From Cristatella mucedo (lineage: Eukaryota; Bryozoa; Phylactolaemata; Cristatellidae), in NCBI GenBank assembly GCA_009760855.2, contig WPIO01000089.1, forward strand, positions 857,501 to 921,500: a DNA stretch of 64,000 nucleotides, read 5' to 3'. Below are positions 36,217 to 46,200 of the stretch, piece by piece; within the stretch, counting starts at the first letter, position 1; each line of letters begins with the position of its first letter. The notes under the pieces are model-generated. The model was not told the DNA's origin and searched no databases. It saw nothing but the letters and a program-made list of their open reading frames with translations. Made by a program: the position numbers and the translations under genes.

Positions 36217-37028
36217 AACCTCTTAAGTCGATGCAGCGCTGTCGGGGTAGAAGTTACCACCGCACGACGGCAGCATATAGCGTCCTTAAACTGGCACAGC
36301 GCCCAAGGCGTGGACTGTCTGCGGGAGTGGGAGATGGGATGGGGTGCCCTCCGTCGGGGCCCGAAACTCGAGTGGAAATCAAGGACTGAAACACGCCAAA
36401 GAGTACAACCTCTTGACTGCCTAAAGAAAGTCGAGGGGCTCCGTTCGCGCTGCATGATTTCTCCGGCTGTTTAACTCAGCCTTGCTTAACTTTTTTATCG
36501 TTTGCCAATAAGGACTTGTTTGGCTGGCTTATAAAGGCCCGAAGAGCCGCCGCGTTTAGTTGCCCCCCAGCTGACTTGTTTCTGGGCTAGGCGTTCTGAC
36601 GCTAATCGCAAAAAACATTTCCATAATTGTTGCTGGGTTAAAAATAAGCCCCATACAGACTGAACATTTCTTGCGAAAGTATTGAGCTAAGCAAGTACCT
36701 ATAAACTTGTGCGTGACATCAAGGGTGAGGTATTGCTTTCGATCAGCGGCGCCGCTTGCTGAGAATGCGGCGAATAGGCAGGCTACAGCTAAGCGAAAGG
36801 ACTCGCGGTTAAATTAGTGAGTGCCGACGCAATGGACGCCAGAGTCGCTGCGAAATTTGTAAAGTACGCAGACGGATTAAGCTGTGCTGAGGGCGCGGTA
36901 ACATAGATGGCGTCGCAGCCGGCGGCATCCGTCTCGCAGAGGGCGCGCGCCGTACAATCGCGAACGTCTGCCTTTGGCGCAGGAGGGGGGAGCGCAGTCA
37001 GGTCTGCGCCGCGAACCGGCTTCGCAGC

Positions 37029-37093
37029 GTGCCGCACAGCTCCGGCTTGGGCTGCGGCCGCCAGGCGCGGCCCAAGCCGGAGCTGTGCGGCAC
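37029..37093. repeat. 24-bp perfect inverted repeat, 17-nt loop
   Basis: GTGCCGCACAGCTCCGG plus CTTGGGC is exactly mirrored after the loop. Confidence 0.93.
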
Positions 37094-38827
37094 GTTCCTG
37101 TAGCCTTCCTTATGCTGTCCGTCCGTGGGCAGATTGAAGATTGGTCCAACCTACTACCTCGAGCCATAGTCATGGCGACAAGTTCGCCGGGGGGGGGGGG
37201 CTGCCAGTCCCCAACGCGGCGACCGTGAGCCGCACGAATGCAAGTATTCGTGCAGCGAGAAGACCGCGAGCAGGGCGGGCCTGCATGCATTTCTCTCGCT
37301 CGACGAGCTCCATCGCTTTCGAATCCTCAGATCTCTGATCCTGAAGAATCTCAGATCATCAGCTGAGTATCAGCTCAGTCGGGGGTCGTACTCGAGCGGG
37401 CAGTACACCGGTCGCGGTCTCACTACGGGCTGCAAGCGTTTCTCAAGAGAAGCTTTCGCCCGAAAAGGGCGATAGGTCCACATCAGTGGATGAATAGACT
37501 CGTTCACCTTGAAAACGCCTCATAACGTGCACTCGACATGAGTAAAAGTTAATTTAAAAGTCGCACTTGAAATTCAGTTGCCCTGGCTCGAGCCGGCGTC
37601 GTCTGCACGTTCTCGCGAGGCCACAGTAGTGTCAGACATCGTCTTCGATTCGAAATCAATTCAGAGAGTTCGCCAGTGGATTTTCCAGAGCTGCAACATA
37701 CCGACTAATCCCACTGACTATGGCTTTAGTAAAAGTGTTCAAGGCTGGTTTGGGCTCTCTGCTGATGGTCAGCAAGGGTAAGCCCTTTCCTTTCCGATAA
37801 TATTACCAATTTAGTCCTTCGGGGGGGGGGGGCACATTCGCTCTGCTTTACGTCCTGATGCTAGGCCATCCTTAAGAATGTCGACTCTCCCTAAACGACG
37901 AAAAGATGATCCAGCATCGGTCCACTGGCCAAAAACCCTGGATCCAGCCATCAGGATTCGGGACTGAGGGCATTAAGGCTGGCAGTTTGCTCTTGCTTTT
38001 CCAATTCTATTTTCGCCCAGTTCGAAGCTCTGCCATAGTTTGAGACGAGTGGCGGCGGTTCGTGATTCATCTGGCACGATGATCGATCTCTCGTTCGCAG
38101 TGCAGAAATGGTTGCGGTTCTGGTCTCGAGAACTAAAGGCTACGTGCGATCACGTGCTCAAGGATCCACGTGATCCACGGCGAAAATCAATTCTAAAGCG
38201 CTGCAGAAGCTTGACGAGTCGCAGGACATTACTGAGGCAAGAGCTATTCGGTGGATCCCCAACGAGGCCAGCAATTGCCACTTACACAGCTACAAGCCAG
38301 GTGCAAGGCATATTTTCCTTGCTGATTATCGTGGTCTGCGAAGAGCCCATTATTTCGTAGCATCACCGTCGAAGATGCATTAGTCGTTCTAATATTTCAG
38401 TGCTAGTATTTTATTGCCCATGTTCGCACGAAGCTAATATCTGTTCAGCACAAACCCAGCAAGAGTCGAGCAAGGTACAATGCAAGATGCACTCGGGGGG
38501 GATGACTTGTCAGGACACAAGCAGGCAAAATTAAAAAACAACGTTGCAGCATATCATCCGATTCGCCCTTGCCGAGACCCCAAGCAGTGCGTGCTTTATC
38601 TGCTTTGCAATGTCTGAGAGCTGCAAGGTGACAACTAAAAGGAAGCTTTTAGATTGCTTGTATTTTGGGTTCAATGAAGCTTTCGAGAGAAAAGGAGAAG
38701 CCATTGCTTCCATGCTCGGTCACCCAGATTTCACAAACAGTAGACCCGGAAGAGCAAAGCATCTGACGACAAAGACAACAGTTAATTAGCCGGGGGGGGT
38801 AAGGCACTTGCACTTGACGACCCATAT

Positions 38828-40003
38828 TGTAATAACAATAATAATAATGCACTTGATAAAGCACCTCCAGAGAACTCAATCTTTTCAAGGCGCTTTACGT
38901 TTGCTGCAAATGGAGACGCGATTGAATGGTAAGTAATATCAAGCTTAATAAACAACATGAATAGCATGGTTAGGGGGGACATGCACAGGGTCAGCATGCA
39001 AATGTGGTTAGTGGCAGCATGCAGTGTCAGCACGCATAAGCACTTGAAGAACGAATCACAGAAACCCACTAAATGCTGTCCTAAATAGGTGTGTTTTTAA
39101 GTTCTTTTTAAATGTGGTCAAGTCAGGGGATGTTCTGACGCAAGTCGGGTTTGAATTCCAGGCTTTGGGAGCATACGAACTAAATGCACGGTCCCCAAAG
39201 GATTTGAGGTGTCGGATTCCAAAAAGCTGGTGGTACGATGCTTGGCCTGGTGGGGGAGTAGATCTGAGAGATAGGCTGGAGCCAAAGAATGAAGTGATCT
39301 AAAAGTGAGCGACAAAACCTTGAAGTCAATCCGTTGCTTGACTGGTAGCCAGTGCAGGTCAATGAGAAGTGGTGTGATGTGGCAACTGCGATGATCACGA
39401 CTGACAAGCCTAGCTGCTGAGTTTTGCACAAGCTGTAATTGCCTGATCGCACATGCCGGCAGGCCAGCAAGCAGTGAGTTACAGAAGTCAAGACGGGATG
39501 TCACAAATGCATGGACCAACTTAGATGCGGTATCCTTATCTAAACAAGCCCGAATTTTAGCAATGTTATGAAGCTGAAAATAGGCAGATTTGACTGTGGA
39601 GCTGATATGGTCGTCTAACGAGAGGTCGCTTTGGAATATGACACCTAGATTTCGAGCTGATTCAACTGGAGATATGCTGGCAGAGCCAATTTTGAGAGTC
39701 AGCCTTTCCAATCTCTGGATCACACTGGGTTTGCCCATAACTAGTAAGTTAGTTTTATCATCGTTAAGTTTTAGAAAATTTGCTGCCATCCATGTGCGGA
39801 TGTCATCAATGCATGCAGCTAGTGAGTTTGGAGAATTTGAGGTGCTCGAAGGCTGGGAGGGATCAAAGCAAAGGTACAACTGAGTGTCATCCGCATAGAA
39901 GTGAAAGCCTAGATTGTGCTTGGCAATCACATCAGCAAGAAGAAGAGCATAAACGGTGAAAAGAACCGGACCTAGCACGGAGCCCTGAGGTACGCCAATA
40001 TTT
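38828..40003 (-). mobile_element. L2-A LINE copy, best preserved RT fragment
   Basis: On the minus strand an open frame from 39978 covers VLFTVYALLLADVIAKHN, FHFYADDTQLYL with an intact catalytic YADD, the thumb and the C-terminal LHWLPVKQRIDFKVLSLTFR region. A frame break follows near 39200. The 3' UTR and TTATTA-type tail lie at 38828-39080. The 5' two thirds of the element (endonuclease, first RT blocks) are missing. Confidence 0.9.
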
Positions 40004-40004
40004 C

Positions 40005-40125
40005 AGAGGGTTCAAGTCCTGCACCAGATAATCCTTTATTGCTGCAAGCTTGGAGGTGGGTGGGCAGAGATAGCCATAAAGTCTCTTCTGCCATTACACA
40101 ACTGAGGCTGTTAAATAATCCTACA
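40005..40125 (+). mobile_element. SINE-1 fragment next to an L2-A copy
   Basis: Starts at the B box (GGGTTCAAGTCC) directly after the truncated 5' end of the minus-strand L2-A copy and runs to GAGGCTGTTAAATAATCC. The A-box half is absent. Confidence 0.6.
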
Positions 40126-40351
40126 TTTACTTTACCTTTTGTGAAGACATCAAAGAATCTCTAATTATTCATCTAGGTACTTTGGCATGATGCTTGCAGA
40201 CACTGACATATATCCCTGCTTGTACTATGGATTCGGGCAGCTAGAGGTAGCCTAGCTAATGGCAAGCCAGCTAAAGCATCATTACAAGTGAAAAGTCAAG
40301 GTCGGTTGAACAAATATATAGTCTCATTAACGTATAGCAGAAGAAGGGCGT

Positions 40352-41560
40352 CTATCAACCTCGAATTCTCTCAACTCACTTGCTGCATGTATTGATGACA
40401 TCAGCTCATGGATGGCAGCAAATTTTCTAAAACTAAACGATGATCAAACTAACTTACTAGTTATGGGCAAACCCAGTGTGATTCACAAATATGAAAGACT
40501 GGCGCTCAAAAAATTGGCTCAGCCAGCATATCTCCTGTTGAATCAGCTCAGAATCAAGGTGTCTTATTCCGAAACGACCTCTCGTTAGACGACCATGTCA
40601 GCTCCACAGTCAAGCCTGCCTATTTTCAGCTTCATAACATTGCTAAAATTCGGGCTTGTTTAGATAAGGATACCATGTCCAAGTTGGTCCATGCATTCGT
40701 GACATCCCGTCTCGACTTCTGCAACTCACTGCTTACTGGCCTACCAGCATGTGCGATCAGGCGATTACGGCTGGTGCAAAACTCCAAAGCTAAGCTTGTC
40801 TGTCGTGAGCATCGCAGCTGCCACATTACACCACTTCTCGCCGACCTGCACTGGCTACCAGTCAAGCAATGGATTGACTTCAACGAGCTGGGTTGGTCCA
40901 GCGGTTAAGGTGCTCGCCACGACTAAGGTCTGGTTGAGGTCGTGGGCTCGAGCCCTAAGGCATATGTGAAGCGCCCGAATAGATTTAGTTCTCTTGGGGT
41001 GCTATACAAATGAATTATATGTTATATATAAGGTTTTGTCGCTCACTTTTAGATCACTTCATTCTTTGGCTCTAGCCTATCTCTCAGATCTACTTCCCCA
41101 CCAGGCCAAGCATCGTACCACCTGCTTTTCGGAATCCAACAGTCTACAAATACATCCGTGCATTTAGTTCGTATGCTCCCATAGCTTGGAACTCCCTCCC
41201 GACTTGCGTCAGAACATTCCCTGACTTGACCACATTTAAAAAGGACTTAAAACACACCTATTTAGGACAGCATTTAGTAGGTCTCCGTGACTCGTCCTTC
41301 ACGTGCTTATGCGTGCTGACACTGTGCATGCTGCCACTAACCACACTTGCATGCTGACTCTGTGCATGTCACCCCCTAACCATGTTATTCGTTTTGTTTG
41401 TTTATCAAGCATGATATTACTGACCACACAATTGCATTTCCCTTTGCAGCAAATGGAAAGCGCCACGAGAGAGATTGAGTTCTCTTAAATGCGCTTTATC
41501 AAGTGCATAATAATAATAATAATATTATAATAATAATATTATTATTATTATAATAAGCAG
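40352..41560 (+). mobile_element. L2-A LINE copy interrupted by a SINE
   Basis: RT C-terminal half (LAACIDDISSWMAANFLKLN, HAFVTSRLDFCNSLLTGLPAC) continues to IDFN at about 40881, is interrupted by SINE-2 (40886-41033), and resumes with the next codons at 41034. Several stops and small deletions are present. The 3' end is a TAATAA/TTATTA array at 41505-41555. Confidence 0.88.
40886..41033 (+). mobile_element. SINE-2 copy nested in L2-A
   Basis: A box TGGTCCAGCGGTTAAGG, B box GGGCTCGAGCCC, tail GTGAAGCGCCCGAATAGATT, TTCTCTTGGGGTGCTATAC. The L2-A reading frame resumes directly after it. Confidence 0.85.
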
Positions 41561-42369
41561 TGGACAATAAAGGATTGGCGGCTGCTAGATTCGAGCCGAC
41601 GATCTGAGTCGAGAGTGTGAGAGAACCTTTCATCCTGGGCTAAGACGGGTGGACGGCGGCAGTTCTGCAGCTCAGCAAACTCAGTGCTATTCGCTTGAGT
41701 ATGGGGAAGGAGGACCTTAGCAGGCGCATCACCACCGAGGCTGCTACATACAGCTCAGCTATGCGTGTTGCCAGAGCCAAGGCTACCCAGTGTTGAGTCA
41801 GCTGTCAAATTACCCAGCCGTACCATTGGAGCTATTGCAGTCCTTCTGCCATCCTCTTCAGCAGCTTGTGCCGAGACAAAGTCGGAATTACGAAGCACGA
41901 ACATGCAGCAACTCGGCTAGCCGAATTTCGGCTCACTATTGTCACTACGCCTTCCTGGATTTGCTGAAGAGAACTAGGAAAGCGGCAGGCACTCGACGTA
42001 AGGTTTCTCCTGGAAACCGCATCGAACCCTACCTACCTATGCTGTCAACCCGCCGAGCCAGGGTGCTATAATACAGCCGCTAGAACCGCTAAGATGTGGC
42101 TGAAACCACACCAGTTCGCTCACTCTCATATAGCAATTAAAAAACACAACAAGTTCATCACATCCAAGAGCATGCGAGCGTCTCTGAGGTATGCACGTTA
42201 ATGTCAGCAGCAGTCGAGCTCTCTCGTTTGAGCAGCGCAGCGGCCACCAGCACCGGTTGTTTGCCGGCATGTGACCACAGGCAGCAGCACGTCTGTCGGA
42301 CGTGCGGCATGGGTTGTGGAACGCTGCCAAGCCAGTCAGCCAACGGCAGCCAGCAGGCTCTCACGGGAC

Positions 42370-42390
42370 GGCATCGCTGCTGCTGCTGCT

Positions 42391-42424
<34 letters not shown>

Positions 42425-42428
42425 TGCC
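42370..42428. repeat. CTG/CAG palindrome
   Basis: GGCATCGC, then CTG units, then CAG units, then GCGATGCC: the triplet run and its unique flanks form one inverted repeat. Confidence 0.88.
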
Positions 42429-42619
42429 GGAAAGAAGGGAGCGGAGGCAAGTCTCTCTGCCACTGGCGGCGGGCTGCTCCCTAAGCAACGACCGTCAGAC
42501 GCGTTCCACCTCCGGAAGGCAGACAAGCGCTGTGGCATGCTACATCAACCTGATTCAGAGGGGCTTGCAGTTAATGGCTCCTGAATTCTAATCCATATCA
42601 ACGGAATGTGTCACTTTAA

Positions 42620-42790
42620 TCTAATAACAATAATAATAATGCACTTGATAAAGTGCCCTCAGAGAACTCAATCTCTTTCTGGGCGCTTTACGTTTGCTGC
42701 AAAGGGAAATGCAATTGAATGGTGAGTAATATCATGCTTGATAAACAACACGAATAACATGGTTAGGGGTGACATCTATAGTTTAGCTAG
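42620..42790 (-). mobile_element. L2-A LINE 3' end
   Basis: AATAATAATGCACTTGATAA followed by the reverse 3' UTR for about 170 bp, then unrelated sequence. Confidence 0.78.
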
Positions 42791-43252
42791 TACAGCAGGA
42801 TATCAGCTCTAATGGTTGGTCGAGCTGTACTCTGTGCTTCGAACGAGTCAGGCACCCTCAGGGCTCTGAGAGAGCAAGCTGTCCTCCGGGCTTCAAAGTG
42901 AGCTGTACACAATGGCTGGTGCTGTGAATGCACGACTCTATACGGCTAGGCAATAGGCAGGTCTCCATTAAAAGACATGGCCTTGTTATATTAAGGCAAG
43001 GGCGCTCTTAACGGCTGCCCTGTGCAACAACCGCCGGCATATCTGCGAGCCTCGTGTCTGCGAGCATCGAGCCAACATGTCTGCGACTCGCTAGCCACGC
43101 CCGGATGTCCCAGCTAGAGACCAGCGTTTATCATGCGTCTGCAAGTGTGCTGTGGTCCTGGCAAAGGACTTCAGTCTGACGGAAGAGTTTGCCACAACGG
43201 CGACGTGCCACTCGAGTGAGACCAACTAACCGGACACGAACGTGCAGATGCC

Positions 43253-43270
43253 CTACAACGCCCGAAGCAG
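43253..43270 (-). CDS. afmid: AFMID probable last exon (five codons and stop)
   Basis: After a pyrimidine-rich stretch, the acceptor GCAAGCAG leads to Leu-Leu-Arg-Ala-Leu-stop in the phase left by exon 9. This would end the protein with a short helix-like tail at the family's usual length. A neighbouring AAG two codon positions away forms a NAGNAG pair. This small exon is inferred, not proven. Confidence 0.5.
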   Translation of the reverse strand: MLRAL

Positions 43271-46200
43271 CTGCTTGCATGCCCACGGTGCCGTTGCAGC
43301 CACAGGAAGGGTGGAGAGCAGCAGACGATTTGCCGAGTCAGCTGCTTCGCCAGCTGACTCTGTGAGACCGACCGACCGACCGACCACGTGAGAGTGGCCG
43401 ACAGATGCAGCAGCAGCAATAGCAGCCACTGCTGCTCAGCAGCGGCTGCTGCTTCGGCTGCAGGCGAGGCCGCTGCAGGCTGAGCAAAGGGCGCACCGAC
43501 CGACCATGGGCAGGTCGAAGTCGTCGTCGCCGAGGCGAGTGATGATGTCAAAGTGATCGACACCCTTGATCTCCACGTGCTCGGCCGCGACTGCTTCTTG
43601 TAGGAGCAGCTACAGCGACGGAATGCAGCCGATGCGGCACGTGGCACTGCGGCATGCTAGAATGGTTCAGGTCCTATCTCAGTAGTGGGAAATTCCAGCG
43701 TATTGACATGCGAATGGGCAAAGATCATCATAGAGGTACCTCTGAAATTTCAGGTCACTTCATTCTTTGGCTCCAGCCTATCTCTCAGATGCACTCCCCC
43801 ACCAGGCCAAGCATCGCACCACCCGCTTTTCGGAATCCAACAGTTTACCAATACCTCGTACAAACCTCAAATCCTTTGGAGATCGTGCATTTAGTTCATA
43901 TACTCCCAAAACCTGGAACTCACTCCCGACTTGCGTCACGACATGCCCTGACTTGACCATATTTAAAAAGAACTTAAAAACACACCTATTTAGGACAGCA
44001 TTTAGTGTGTTCCTGTGATTCGTCATTCACGTGCTTATGTGTGCTGACACTGTTGAATGCTGCCACTAACCACACTTGCATACTGACCCTGTGCATGTTA
44101 CCCCAACCATGTTATTCGTGTTGTTCATCAAGCATGATACCACTCACCATTCGATCGTGTTTCCTTGGCAGCAAATGTAAAGCGCCTAGAAAGAGATTGA
44201 GTTATCTGAGGGCGCTTTATCAAGTGTATTATTGTTCTCATTTTTATCACGTGATCCCAGCAGGAGCAGTAGCGACGGCGGTGGAGGCAGCAGTCGGAGC
44301 AACGACCAGCAGCCTTGCCTCGCCCACTCGGGGCAGCTAGTGGCAGCAGCCTGACTCACTTGGTAAAAGTGCTGCGACTGCTGATGGAAGGCAGGACTGT
44401 CATGCTCAGCGATGACCACCAGCACTCGTAGGCCGTGCAGGCAGCGGTGCAGCGCTACTACGTTGCTGCTGCCTCCATCGGCGAGCAGCGCTGCAGGACT
44501 ATACTTCATTGCTACAAAGCTGATAGAGATGCAGCAGCATTCGCAAGCGTTGGCTCGACGAATGAGCAAGCAAGTTCATACGTGGTGGGGAGAGGCGATA
44601 ATGTCACGACAAAATCTTCTGCTTAGGGCGTCTGGCAGCCTGGAGTCAAATAACGCGATCGTACACCACAGACAGCCACGAGAGACTCCTCCCTCAATCA
44701 ACGACGCAGCCGCAGTGGCACATGTGGCGCACGGAGTGGAAGTGCTGACGGTCGAAGGGAATGGGAAGCCCTCTCGCCTGCGTCTGGCGCTCGTGCGCCA
44801 GCGTCTCGATCGAGCTGCCGGCGACTGATAGATCACGAGGCAGCAGAAGCACCGCTGAAGCAGCACCACTCCTCACCTGTCCATTCCCAACGGTTTGTTG
44901 ATATACGTGGGCAGCAGCGGCACAAGATCATACACGCCGCTAATAAGCACCATGCCTGAAACAATTTCCACGGCAGGCATGTGCACACACCGAGCGTCGC
45001 CGCGGCAGCTTTCTTTTCTTTGGCCGCAGGGCGCCGAAGGGCAGGCAGAGGAGACAGCGAGCGGCTGCTGCTGAGGGGCGGCAGGGCCGGCACGAGCGTG
45101 GCTGACCGGCGCACCTTGCTCGAGCGAGCAAGCACTAGCTCGAGCGTGGACCGAGCGACGGAGGAATCCAGTAGCCAGCAGCGGCAGCAGCAGCAGAAGC
45201 TCACCCTTGAGGAGCGGCGCCAGCGCGGCGCCGTCCTCGCCGAGCTCGGCGTGCCAGTCGACGAACATCATCATGGCGGCCAGCTGAGCTCCGGCCGAGT
45301 GGCCGGCAAGATAGAGAGCCCTAGAGCGGAAGCGGCGGCGGCGCTCGAGGCAGCGCCGCCGCCTGCGCACGGCGCTGCCCGTGCCTTGCTGAGGTGGCAC
45401 ACGCTTGGCGACGGCGGAGACCACGACTACGAGGCAGCGAGCTAGGTGCGAATGCGGCAGCGACGGCTTACTTGGCGCCCGAGTGCGCGGCGACAGTCAG
45501 CAGCAGCTTGACTGCCCGCTTCACCTGGTCCACGATGGCAGCCATGGTATTCGTCGGAGCTATGTCGTAGCCAATGGCTGCGTAGGCCAGGCCTCGGCGG
45601 GTGAACGTGCCAGCGCAGTGTAGAGAGTGCAGGTAGCTGCAGAGCAATGCCAATGCCACCGGTAGGTGGCACGGTGCAGCTCCACAGATTGAGCACTGGC
45701 AGGGCAGCCGTCAGGCGCGAGCAACAATGGCTTGCAGCAGTTGCAGAAGCAGAGGCTGCTTAGAAGCAAGCTATGCCAGCTGAGAGACGGGTTGGTTGGT
45801 TGGTTACAGCAACAGAGACCCGAAATGAGATAAGGAAGCAGAGAGCGGGTAGTTGGCACGGCAGACCGTCACAGACCTTCCATAGGACCAGTAGCCTCCA
45901 TGAATGTAAGCCAATATGTCGCAACCTGAAGCCGAAACAGTAGACAAATAGGCAAATAAGAGGAGAGCGTGTGCAGCAGTGACAGAAGCCCATGCTGGTA
46001 GCTCCCAGCATCGGTACAGTAATTGAAGACTACGGCTAGTCCTAGAGCACAGCAAGCAGGACTGCATGTAAACATGTCACTCTGAGCTGCAATAGAAATC
46101 CATGCCCTCGCCATCCGTATTATACATTCACTGTAGCAGCTTCTCACCAAAGTCCTTATACTCACACACAACACTCGCACAGTGGAGCTTACAACCACTG

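Larger units (their letters stand above)
33960..38820. other. Region with minisatellite and hairpin, no gene recognised
   Basis: Several frames of 60-160 codons exist (for example at 34495, 37578, 38040 and 38544 on the plus strand), but none shows a known domain or splice-consistent structure. A small L2-A scrap lies at 36155. Confidence 0.4.
41565..43245. other. Downstream flank of AFMID, no gene recognised
   Basis: Contains an L2-A 3' end and the CTG/CAG palindrome. The 3' UTR of AFMID should begin at its left-pointing end near 43252; no canonical AATAAA was seen close by. Confidence 0.4.

Noticed and set aside
38040-38360. 106-codon plus-strand frame (and one at 38544)
   Set aside because: No recognised domain or splice-linked neighbour. 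Length is within chance for this composition.
44576-44869. Frames between AFMID exons 7 and 8
   Set aside because: Exons 7 and 8 join in phase and reproduce the family sequence, so this 357-bp stretch is intron.
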